The notes under the pieces: generated by a model
The model's database searches: none
The model's input: only the letters and a program-made list of their open reading frames with translations
Told to the model about the DNA's origin: nothing
Shown here: piece by piece, positions 20,718 to 27,616 of the stretch
Numbering within the stretch: the first letter of the stretch is position 1
Layout: each line of letters begins with the position of its first letter
Assembly (NCBI GenBank): GCA_052034865.1
Contig: JBPOIC010000013.1
Location: 1-30,599, forward strand
Length of the DNA stretch: 30,599 bases
Reading direction: 5' to 3'
DNA from: JBPOIC01 sp052034865
GTDB lineage: Bacteria; UBA10199; JADFYH01
Translations under genes and position numbers: made by a program

Positions 20718-21860
20718 TTATCCCACCAACACCTTCAGTGCCGCTCCCACGCCCTTCCCTGCTTCGAGCTTATAACCATTGCGGATGAGCGAAATTTCAA
20801 TCGCAGCAAGTGTGCTGATGATATCCATCGGATCGTAATAACCCAAGTGCCCCACACGGAAAATTTTTCCTTTGGCTTGATCCTGACCATTAGCAATCGT
20901 CATATTGAACTCTTCACGAAGTCCTTTCACGATCTTTCCAGAATCGATTCCTTCAGGAGAATACGCGGCCGTCACTGCATTCGAGGGAGATTCGGGTGCA
21001 TAGAGTTTAAGCCCCATGGCTTTTAATCCTTCACGACAGGCATTGGAGAGCATTTCGTGTTTTTTGAACACACCTTCCAGGCCCATTGCCTTCATGCTCT
21101 TGAGCACTTCATTCAAACCGATGATAAGAGAAACAGCAGGAGTGTAGGCTGTGGTGTTTTCATCCATGCCTTTTTTCTCTTTTTTGAAATCGAAATAAAA
21201 TTTGGGAATGTCGGATTTTTCAATGAGCTTCCAGGCCTTGGCAGAAACATTGGCAAACGCAAGTCCCGGAGGAAGCATGAGGGCTTTTTGTGAGCCGGAG
21301 ACGACGATATCGAGTCCCCATTCATCAACAGGAAGATTGACGACTCCCAGGGCGGTGATCGCATCGACGACCAGTGCGGTGTTCGGATATTTTTTTACGA
21401 TGTCGGCAATTTCTTTTACAGGATGAGAGGTTGCCGTCGAGGTTTCGGAGGCAGTGATGTAAACAGCGCGGTAGTCTTCTTTGGAAAGTTTTTCTTCGAT
21501 GATTTTTGGATCAACGGCCTTTCCCCACTCTACTTTGATCACGTCATGGGCAATTCCATAAGCCTTGCAGATTTTCCACCAGCGCTCACCGAACTTTCCA
21601 CCATCCACGACAAGAGCCTTGTCGTTTTTGCAAAGGAGGTTCGTGACCGCCCCTTCCATCGCGCCGGTTCCAGAAGCTGCAAAAATCAAAACATCGCCTG
21701 TGGTCTGGTAAAGCCACTTCAAGTTTTCTTTCACTTCTTTTACGATGGCTTCAAAGGCAGCTGTCCGATGATGAATAATGGGCTCGGCCATTTTAGTTAA
21801 TACTTTTTCAGGCACGGGTGTAGGACCGGGGGCCATTAAACGGTATTTGTAGAAAGACAT
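20718..21860 (-). CDS. class V aminotransferase, likely phosphoserine aminotransferase substitute
   Basis: A 380-residue PLP enzyme of the alanine-glyoxylate / serine-pyruvate aminotransferase group: MAPGPTPVPEKVL at the N-terminus, ASGTGAMEGA for phosphate binding, VVDAITALGVVNLPVD with the PLP Asp, and the Schiff-base lysine in SGSQKALMLPPG (Lys192). Upstream is AAGGAGAT, the best ribosome binding site in this region. Directly followed by serA, it probably transaminates 3-phosphohydroxypyruvate, as proposed for the aminotransferase next to serA in Thermotoga. The family alone would also allow glyoxylate or serine-pyruvate activity, and no canonical serC is in the window. Confidence 0.9.
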   Translation of the reverse strand: MSFYKYRLMAPGPTPVPEKVLTKMAEPIIHHRTAAFEAIVKEVKENLKWLYQTTGDVLIFAASGTGAMEGAVTNLLCKNDKALVVDGGKFGERWWKICKAYGIAHDVIKVEWGKAVDPKIIEEKLSKEDYRAVYITASETSTATSHPVKEIADIVKKYPNTALVVDAITALGVVNLPVDEWGLDIVVSGSQKALMLPPGLAFANVSAKAWKLIEKSDIPKFYFDFKKEKKGMDENTTAYTPAVSLIIGLNEVLKSMKAMGLEGVFKKHEMLSNACREGLKAMGLKLYAPESPSNAVTAAYSPEGIDSGKIVKGLREEFNMTIANGQDQAKGKIFRVGHLGYYDPMDIISTLAAIEISLIRNGYKLEAGKGVGAALKVLVG

Positions 21861-21923
21861 GGAGATCTCCTTGAATGAATATTATATGAACGGAATTAAG
21901 ACTTAACTTAATGAATTGTTAAA

Positions 21924-22271
21924 TCAACGTAATGCAAGAACTAAACGCAACCCTTCTTCCACTTCGTTAATGATAGATTCTTCTACTTTCTTTACTTTCT
22001 CAGTCAAAAAAGATTTGTCAGCAGCTACTATTTGAGAAACATTTACTACCGATTTTTTTGGTAAACCAGACTGGCGAGTACTGAGAAGGATATTTCCCGG
22101 TGCGTCGGCAAGTGCAAGATTTGTTGATAGAGTAAGAACAATAACGGTGTCGATCGGGCTTTTATTAAAAGAGTCCGACTGAACGACTAGTACTGGCCTT
22201 TTATAACCAGGCTCCGATCCCGTCGGAGCAGGCAAATCAGCCCACCAGATTTCTCCCCGACTAATTACCAT
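21924..22271 (-). CDS. mazF: MazF/PemK-type endoribonuclease toxin
   Basis: A 115-residue toxin with the family N-terminus RGEIWWADLPAPTGSEPGYKRPVLVVQSD and a central VIVLTLSTNL; these proteins cut mRNA at short sequences when released from the antitoxin. The start ATG overlaps the end of the antitoxin gene by 7 bp, the normal coupled arrangement. The pair sits between argG and the serine operon, which all run the same way. Confidence 0.92.
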   Translation of the reverse strand: MVISRGEIWWADLPAPTGSEPGYKRPVLVVQSDSFNKSPIDTVIVLTLSTNLALADAPGNILLSTRQSGLPKKSVVNVSQIVAADKSFLTEKVKKVEESIINEVEEGLRLVLALR

Positions 22272-22501
22272 TTCTCTTTCCGAAATAATTTTTCACGCAT
22301 CGTTTTAAAAACAGGATCCGGCTGAGAAGATTCTTTGGCGTATATCTCATTCAACTTTTCAGTCACGGGGTCTACTGAGTGGTCCTGAAGAAATTCAAGA
22401 ATCGCCTTTGAGTAGAGCTCGCTTCGAGAAATCTTCAGACGATCCGCAAGAATTTCTGCTTTTTTGAAGATTGGATCTGGAATTGAAATCGCTGTTTTCA
22501 T
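22265..22501 (-). CDS. mazE: MazE-type ribbon-helix-helix antitoxin
   Basis: A 78-residue protein. The N-terminal half (MKTAISIPDPIFKKAEILAD, then RLKISRSELYSKAILEFL) is a ribbon-helix-helix DNA-binding and dimerisation domain. The C-terminal half is charged and probably the flexible toxin-binding tail. It precedes and overlaps the MazF gene, and a perfect palindrome lies just upstream for autoregulation. Confidence 0.88.
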   Translation of the reverse strand: MKTAISIPDPIFKKAEILADRLKISRSELYSKAILEFLQDHSVDPVTEKLNEIYAKESSQPDPVFKTMREKLFRKEKW

Positions 22502-22510
22502 AAACGTAAA

Positions 22511-22528
22511 GTATAACCAAGGTTATAC
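22511..22528. promoter_or_regulatory. toxin-antitoxin operator palindrome
   Basis: GTATAACC (22511-22518) and GGTTATAC (22521-22528) are perfect 8-bp inverted arms around AA, ending 9 bp before the antitoxin start. On the minus strand a TTGACT (22531-22536) and TATACT (22510-22515) pair, 15 bp apart, would place the palindrome across the promoter. This is the expected layout for repression by the MazE-MazF complex. Confidence 0.7.
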
Positions 22529-22541
22529 CGAGTCAACTTTT

Positions 22542-23741
22542 TTACTTCTGCAACAAACTCTGAATTCTAAGCCTTAAGGCATTCAACCGAATAAACCCTT
22601 CTGCGTCTTTTTGATTGTAAACCGTGTCTTTCTCGAAGGTCGCAAAGGCCTCGGAGAAAAGCGAGTTCTTCGATTTACGACCCACCACGGTACAATTTCC
22701 TTTGTAAAGCTTTAAGCGTGCAACCCCGCTCACTTTAAGCTGGGATTCATCAATCATTTTTTGAAGCAATTCACGCTCGGGCGCAAACCAGAAACCGTTG
22801 TAGACCATACCCGCATACTGGGGAATGAGAGAATCTCGAATCTTCAGCACTTCACGATCAAGGGTAATCGATTCAATCGCGCGATGAGCCAGGTGAAGAA
22901 CCGTACCAGCAGGTGTTTCATACACCCCACGGCTTTTCATCCCGACGAATCGGTTCTCAACGAGATCTACTCGACCAATCCCGTTTTCTCCAGCAATCTG
23001 ATTAAGTTTGGTCAGGAGGGCACAAGGACCTAGACGCTCTCCATCGATGGCCACAGGATTTCCCTGTTCGTATTCAACTTCGATGTAAGTGGGACGATCG
23101 GGCGCTTGTTCGGGAGATTTGGAAAGAACAAACATGTCAGCAGGAGGCTCAGACCAGGGATCCTCGAGAATTCCACCTTCAAAGCTAATATGGAGGAGAT
23201 TGCGATCGGAACTGTACGGTTTTGATTTGGTAACAGGGACAGGAATGCCATGTTTTTCGGCATAAGCGATAAGATCGGAGCGAGATTTGAAAGTCCATTC
23301 TCTCCATGGAGCAATAATTTTGACGTTGGGAACAAAAGCAAAGTAGGTCAGCTCGAAACGAACCTGATCATTTCCTTTACCCGTCGCTCCGTGTGAGACG
23401 GCCTCGGCATTTTCTTTTTGGAGAATTTCAATTTGTTTTTTGGCGATGAGGGGACGGGCGATGGAAGTACCTAAAAGATAATGTCCTTCATATACTGCAT
23501 TCGCTCGCAGCATGGGGAAAATGTAATCTTTCGCAAACTCTTCTTTTAAATCTTCGACGTAGACTTTGGAGGCCCCTGTTTTGATGGCCTTTTCCCTGAC
23601 GGGTTCTACCTCTTCGCCTTGGCCCAGATCGGCCACGAAAGCGATGACTTCACAGGAGTAATTTTCTTTAAGCCATTGAATGATTACGGAGGTGTCGAGG
23701 CCTCCGGAATAGGCGAGAACCACTTTATTCACTGAACTCAT
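22542..23741 (-). CDS. argG: argininosuccinate synthase
   Basis: Joins citrulline and aspartate using ATP in arginine synthesis. With the chosen start it has 399 residues, typical for bacteria. The PP-loop is AYSGGLDTSV near the N-terminus, followed by VADLGQGEE, EGHYLLGTSIARPLIAK, SHGATGKGNDQVRFE and LHISFEGGILEDPW, all characteristic. An in-frame ATG 75 bp further upstream (23816) would add a stretch not seen in the family, so the start at 23741 (MSSVNKVVLAYSGG) is preferred, although neither has a good Shine-Dalgarno. It stands alone from other arg genes here. Confidence 0.96.
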   Translation of the reverse strand: MSSVNKVVLAYSGGLDTSVIIQWLKENYSCEVIAFVADLGQGEEVEPVREKAIKTGASKVYVEDLKEEFAKDYIFPMLRANAVYEGHYLLGTSIARPLIAKKQIEILQKENAEAVSHGATGKGNDQVRFELTYFAFVPNVKIIAPWREWTFKSRSDLIAYAEKHGIPVPVTKSKPYSSDRNLLHISFEGGILEDPWSEPPADMFVLSKSPEQAPDRPTYIEVEYEQGNPVAIDGERLGPCALLTKLNQIAGENGIGRVDLVENRFVGMKSRGVYETPAGTVLHLAHRAIESITLDREVLKIRDSLIPQYAGMVYNGFWFAPERELLQKMIDESQLKVSGVARLKLYKGNCTVVGRKSKNSLFSEAFATFEKDTVYNQKDAEGFIRLNALRLRIQSLLQK

Positions 23742-23920
23742 GGAAATGATATTTTGGGAAGGCAACTGCCCTGCCAAAATCCTCTTTACAAATTGGAAGG
23801 ATGATAAAAAATGCAAAAAATGATTAAAAATCGCGAGCTAGCTATCATGGGCACTCTAGGACGTCAATGACACATCCTCATTTTAGAAAATGACCACATG
23901 TTACATGACATGACCATTCA

Positions 23921-23948
23921 CAACTTTTCAACACCTGTTGAAAAGTTG
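23921..23948. repeat. 28-bp inverted repeat with perfect 12-bp arms
   Basis: Arms CAACTTTTCAAC (23921-23932) and GTTGAAAAGTTG (23937-23948) are perfect complements around ACCT. The GC content is low and no T-run follows, so an intrinsic terminator is unlikely. It more resembles an operator, with inner core TTCAACA..TGTTGAA, of a dimeric regulator I cannot name. Confidence 0.7.
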
Positions 23949-23950
23949 GA

Positions 23951-23979
23951 AATTATCTTTATTAATCAATAAGATAATT
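23951..23979. repeat. inverted repeat AATTATCTT / AAGATAATT
   Basis: Perfect 9-bp arms (23951-23959 and 23971-23979), extendable by three pairs with one bulged T. It lies 2 bp after the preceding palindrome and is followed by AAAAAATTTT. It could act with it as a paired operator or as a weak hairpin. Confidence 0.55.
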
Positions 23980-24026
23980 AAAAAATTTTCAGATTAATCA
24001 CAAAAAACATTCACTTTGACTTTTTT

Positions 24027-24043
24027 TGTATCACTTTGATACA
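24027..24043. promoter_or_regulatory. 17-bp operator-like palindrome over a candidate promoter
   Basis: TGTATCACTTTGATACA has perfect 7-bp arms TGTATCA/TGATACA around CTT. A plus-strand -35 TTGACT at 24016-24021 lies just upstream, so the palindrome would cover the spacer and -10 (GATACA). The position is right for repressing the 24173-28789 unit, whose first start codon is about 130 bp downstream. Confidence 0.5.
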
Positions 24044-24172
24044 CAGGCCCACACTTTTTATGAGTCTCCTTACTTGTGAACTCAGTTTCTCTTAACATTC
24101 CCAAAATCACCTGAGATTGACCTTATATTTTCTATCCACACCCCATCCCCTGCTAGGAGGGCTCTCATCTAT

Positions 24173-25174
24173 ATGATTATTGGACTTACAGGAAAAAATG
24201 CTGCAGGCAAAGGCGAGGTGGCTTCTGTTTTGAAAATAGGAGGCTTTGAATATTACTCTCTTTCAGACATCTTGCGAGAAGAGCTTCAAGCCCGAAAACT
24301 CCCTGTAACCCGAGATAATTTAATTAAAATTGGAACACAGCTACGAACTGAACATGGCCCTGGTATTCTTGCCACGCGAATCATCTCAAAATTGGAAGTG
24401 GATAAAAACTACGTGATTGATTCCTTCCGTAATCCTCGAGAAGTTGAAACCTTCAGACTCCAGAAAAACTTCAGACTCATCCATGTTGCGGCCCTCCCTC
24501 AATTTCGCTTCGAAAGAATTAGTGATCGCAAGCGGGAAGGAGACCCCACAACCTTTGAAGAGTTCCAGAAGTTGGAATCGCTTGAGGCAAAAAGTGAAAA
24601 TCAAAATGCGCAACAACTCGAGGCAACCGCTCAGCTTGCCGATATCGAAATCGAAAACAATGGAACATTGGATCATTTGCGCGATCGCCTGAAAGAACTG
24701 ATCCGCAGCATGGCTTCGTCGCAAAATCGACCGAGTTGGGATGAATATTTTCTGGACATCGCAAGGATGGTTTCTTTGCGCTCTAATTGCCTGAAACGAA
24801 AGGTGGCGGCAGTCATTATAAAAGATAAACGAATTATTTCGACCGGATACAATGGAACGCCCCGGGGAGTTCTCAATTGTAACGAAGGAGGTTGTCCGCG
24901 CTGTAACAGCTTTGGAGCTTCAGGGGCCAATCTGGAAGATTGCTACTGTTCACATGCTGAAGAGAATGCAATCACCCAAGCAGCTTATCACGGAGTGAGT
25001 ATTAAAGGTGGGACCCTCTACACTACATTTTCTCCCTGCCTTTTATGTACCAAGATGATCATCAATGCGGGTATTTTCGAAGTGGTTTACAATACTCAAT
25101 ACCCATTGGGAGAATCCGCTTTAAAGCTTTTGGCTGAAGCCAGAGTTCGAGTCCGTCAGGCACAGTCCGACTAA
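24173..25174 (+). CDS. P-loop kinase-like domain fused to deoxycytidylate (dCMP) deaminase
   Basis: A 333-residue two-domain protein. Residues 1-175 form a dephospho-CoA-kinase/NMP-kinase-like P-loop domain with an intact Walker A GLTGKNAAGKGE (4-15) and VIDSFRNPREVE, similar in layout to the N-terminal part of fungal dCMP deaminases. Residues 188-330 are a zinc-dependent dCMP deaminase: RPSWDEYFLDIARMVSLRSNC, TGYNGTPRG, NEGGCPRC (Cys241, Cys244, probably a structural zinc), catalytic SHAEEN (His261, Glu263) and SPCLLC (Cys289, Cys292). The deaminase makes dUMP for thymidylate synthesis; the kinase domain substrate is unknown. It heads a compact five-gene unit, 36 bp before the next gene. AGGAGGGC about 12 bases before the ATG is a strong Shine-Dalgarno. 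Confidence 0.92.
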   Translation: MIIGLTGKNAAGKGEVASVLKIGGFEYYSLSDILREELQARKLPVTRDNLIKIGTQLRTEHGPGILATRIISKLEVDKNYVIDSFRNPREVETFRLQKNFRLIHVAALPQFRFERISDRKREGDPTTFEEFQKLESLEAKSENQNAQQLEATAQLADIEIENNGTLDHLRDRLKELIRSMASSQNRPSWDEYFLDIARMVSLRSNCLKRKVAAVIIKDKRIISTGYNGTPRGVLNCNEGGCPRCNSFGASGANLEDCYCSHAEENAITQAAYHGVSIKGGTLYTTFSPCLLCTKMIINAGIFEVVYNTQYPLGESALKLLAEARVRVRQAQSD

Positions 25175-25210
25175 ACATTCAGACGATGCATTTTCTTAAG
25201 GAAAAACCCC

Positions 25211-25699
25211 ATGAAAAAAAATCTTATTCTTTCATTTTTCAAGTCAGTAATCATTGCAACCCTGGCGCTCACTCTCTTCTGTGTTTCAACGGCTGGATTT
25301 GCAGGGGCCCCTGAATCCGTCTCTAATCTACATTCGATTAAGACTAATAAAGATTTAAAAAAGTACATGTACCACTTTGGAACCCTGGTAGCAGGACTTG
25401 AAATTTCACGCATCAAGGAAAAAACACCCGATTGGGAAAGCATCGAAGTGACTTTAAAAGAAATGAACGATGTCCTGATAAACCTTCAAAAAGCCGATAC
25501 TGACAATATTTATAAGTCTTATACAGATACACTTACTACACGACTTGCTGAAATACAGGCATTAAACCGAAATAAAAACCCCAAGATTTACAAAAGCTTC
25601 GATCGCCTCACTCAATCCTGTTTTCAATGTCATGCCATCCACAGGCCTGTTGATTTTCTGCAAAACAAAAATGGCAAATTGATGGGAAGCAAGGAGTAA
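25211..25699 (+). CDS. periplasmic cytochrome c' -like protein
   Basis: A 162-residue protein with a Sec signal peptide (basic start MKKN, hydrophobic stretch, AGFAGA near residue 33) and a single haem-binding motif CFQCH at residues 137-141, close to the C-terminus. The body is helical and lacks other cysteines of that kind. A C-terminal CxxCH in a four-helix body is the arrangement of cytochrome c'/c-556 proteins, which bind haem and sometimes nitric oxide; electron transfer is equally possible. It ends 3 bp before the start of the ion channel gene, so the two are probably translated together. Confidence 0.8.
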   Translation: MKKNLILSFFKSVIIATLALTLFCVSTAGFAGAPESVSNLHSIKTNKDLKKYMYHFGTLVAGLEISRIKEKTPDWESIEVTLKEMNDVLINLQKADTDNIYKSYTDTLTTRLAEIQALNRNKNPKIYKSFDRLTQSCFQCHAIHRPVDFLQNKNGKLMGSKE

Positions 25700-25702
25700 G
25701 AC

Positions 25703-26134
25703 TTGTTGCTGATCAAGATTATCAAACGCGAATCCAGAAAATTACGACGGGCATTTTTACACCCGACCTTCCTTTTTCTTCTTCTGTTGGGAAACACCTC
25801 GCTTTTTATATCCGTATTTCTTGTTTATCATTTTGAAAATCATCATAATCCAAACATGGACACGCTCTTTGATGCCTTATGGTGGGGCGTTTCCACGATT
25901 ACGACGGTCGGATATGGAGATGCCATTCCGGTTTCATTTGGCGGCAGAATGGTCGGAATTTTTTTAATGTTCACGGGTACCATCCTGTTTATCGCCTTTA
26001 CAGGTGTGCTAGTCACAAGATGGATGGAAGACGAAGTTGATCGGGAAGAAAAAGGTCGGGAAAAACTGGAAAAATCCATCAAAGAAATAAAAGAACGACT
26101 GGATCAAATCCAAAATGAACCTTCTGAAGATTAA
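25703..26134 (+). CDS. two-transmembrane potassium channel
   Basis: A 143-residue pore protein. It has one membrane helix at about residues 21-43, a pore loop with the potassium selectivity filter TTVGYGD (67-73), a second helix at about 83-105, then a charged helical cytoplasmic tail rich in Glu and Lys (107-137), a likely coiled coil. It has no RCK/TrkA domain. The start is TTG at 25703: AAGGAG sits 6 bases upstream inside the end of the cytochrome gene, which decides for this codon. The 3' end overlaps the next gene by 20 bp. Confidence 0.88.
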   Translation: MLLIKIIKRESRKLRRAFLHPTFLFLLLLGNTSLFISVFLVYHFENHHNPNMDTLFDALWWGVSTITTVGYGDAIPVSFGGRMVGIFLMFTGTILFIAFTGVLVTRWMEDEVDREEKGREKLEKSIKEIKERLDQIQNEPSED

Positions 26135-27605
26135 AAAACCCGGAATCGATACCTACCACGAAAATATTGCTTACATGCCTCAAGGCTGTGAGATTTGTAA
26201 AAGTCAGGGATTTAAAGCTCTCTCCAAGATTGCCATTCATTCGGACAAAAAATCTATTCTTGCCACCCTGAATATCACCGAAAATGGACTTGTCGGTGAG
26301 GGGGAAATCGGTCTGAGCAATATCGCTTTTGAGCGATTAGGCGCAAAAGTCGGAGATCAAATTCGTCTTTCTCACCCCGATCCTTTGATTTCAACGGATT
26401 ACATCCGTGGCAAACTTGAAGGACAAGTCCTCACCAAAGCCCACTTTGTCAGTATAATTCAGGATATTCTGGCGCATCGTTATTCCAACATTGAGCTCAC
26501 GGCTTTCGTGGTCGCCTGTTCCAGTCAGAATCTGAGTGAAGAGGAAGTCGGCGATCTGACGGAAGCCATGATCGAAACTGGTGAGCAAATCGACTGGGGA
26601 CTTCCGCTGGTTCTGGATAAGCACAGCATTGGTGGAATTCCTGGCAATCGGACAACAATGATTGTGGTTCCGATTATTGCCGCCTTTGGTCTTCCTATTC
26701 CAAAAACCTCTTCCAGATCCATCACCTCACCCGCTGGAACAGCAGATACAATGGAAAGTCTCACAAACGTCTGCTTAAGTCTGGAGCAGATGCGCAAACT
26801 CGTTCTGGAAGAGAATGGTTGTCTTGTCTGGGGAGGATCCCTCTCACTGGCTCCAGTCGATGACATCATCATTTCAGTTGAACGCGCCCTTAATATCGAT
26901 TCCGAAGCACAAATGATCGCTTCGATACTTTCGAAGAAAAAGGCCGCCGGGGCAAATCACGTCTTGCTCGATATCCCTATGGGACCAACCGCCAAGGTTG
27001 AAACGCGAAAATCAGCAGTCATTTTAAAAACTCTGTTTGAAAAAATCGCAGCACGTTTAAAAATGAAAGTGATGGTTGTTTTTACCGATGGAAGCCAGCC
27101 GATCGGACGAGGTATTGGCCCTGTGCTCGAAACCGAAGATGTTTTAAAGGTTTTAAAACGCGCCCCCGATGCTCCTCTCGATTTACGCAACAAGTCTATT
27201 TTCCTGGCTGGAAATCTGCTTGAGCTCAGTGAGAAGGTCCCCTGTGGTGAGGGAGAAAAAATTGCCCGCGAAATTCTCGATTCCGGTAAGGCCTATGATA
27301 AATTCATGAGGATCGCTCACAAGCAAGGGCCCCTCAAAACCCTATCTCATGCGCCCTTTGAGTATGCTGTGCTCAGTGCCCAGCAAGGAAATGTCCTTTC
27401 GATTCACAACCGCAAGATCGCTCAGGTGGCAAAACTGGCGGGGGCTCCACAGGATCCACGAGCCGGAGTTTACCTTTACAAAAAAGTAGGAGATTCAGTT
27501 ATCTTAGGAGAGCCCCTGTTTTCGATCTTTGCGGAAACAGAAGAAGAATTGAATTTTGCAACCCAATACGTTTCGGCCAACCCCACGCTCGTTATGGTTG
27601 GATAA
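26115..27605 (+). CDS. AMP phosphorylase / thymidine phosphorylase family 2 enzyme
   Basis: A 496-residue phosphorylase of the long type with an extra N-terminal domain (about residues 1-90), as in archaeal AMP phosphorylase and the bacterial putative thymidine phosphorylases; classical DeoA lacks it. Phosphate and substrate motifs are DKHSIGGIPGNRTT (168-181) and SSRSITSPAGTADTMES (199-215), closer to AMP phosphorylase (PGNRTT, TSPAGTADTME) than to DeoA. It would cleave a nucleoside or nucleotide with phosphate. No RuBisCO or ribose-1,5-bisphosphate isomerase is in the window, so the archaeal-type AMP pathway cannot be concluded. The ATG overlaps the channel gene by 20 bp. Confidence 0.9.
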   Translation: MNLLKIKKPGIDTYHENIAYMPQGCEICKSQGFKALSKIAIHSDKKSILATLNITENGLVGEGEIGLSNIAFERLGAKVGDQIRLSHPDPLISTDYIRGKLEGQVLTKAHFVSIIQDILAHRYSNIELTAFVVACSSQNLSEEEVGDLTEAMIETGEQIDWGLPLVLDKHSIGGIPGNRTTMIVVPIIAAFGLPIPKTSSRSITSPAGTADTMESLTNVCLSLEQMRKLVLEENGCLVWGGSLSLAPVDDIIISVERALNIDSEAQMIASILSKKKAAGANHVLLDIPMGPTAKVETRKSAVILKTLFEKIAARLKMKVMVVFTDGSQPIGRGIGPVLETEDVLKVLKRAPDAPLDLRNKSIFLAGNLLELSEKVPCGEGEKIAREILDSGKAYDKFMRIAHKQGPLKTLSHAPFEYAVLSAQQGNVLSIHNRKIAQVAKLAGAPQDPRAGVYLYKKVGDSVILGEPLFSIFAETEEELNFATQYVSANPTLVMVG

Positions 27606-27616
27606 CCCCCACCTGC

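Larger units (their letters stand above)
23742..24172. other. divergent intergenic region rich in inverted repeats
   Basis: About 430 AT-rich bases between argG (minus) and the kinase-deaminase gene (plus). No gene seen. It holds three inverted repeats within about 125 bp (23921-23948, 23951-23979, 24027-24043) and a candidate plus-strand promoter TTGACT at 24016-24021 with GATACA 16 bp on. Confidence 0.6.

Noticed and set aside
20349..21800. Long plus-strand open frames (up to 225 codons)
   Set aside because: They are opposite serA and the class V aminotransferase; the compositions are low-quality and the real genes are unambiguous.
23921..23979. Considered as an intrinsic terminator for argG or the upstream gene
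   Set aside because: It lies upstream of argG, both arms are AT-rich and there is no proper T-run, so an operator-like role is more likely.
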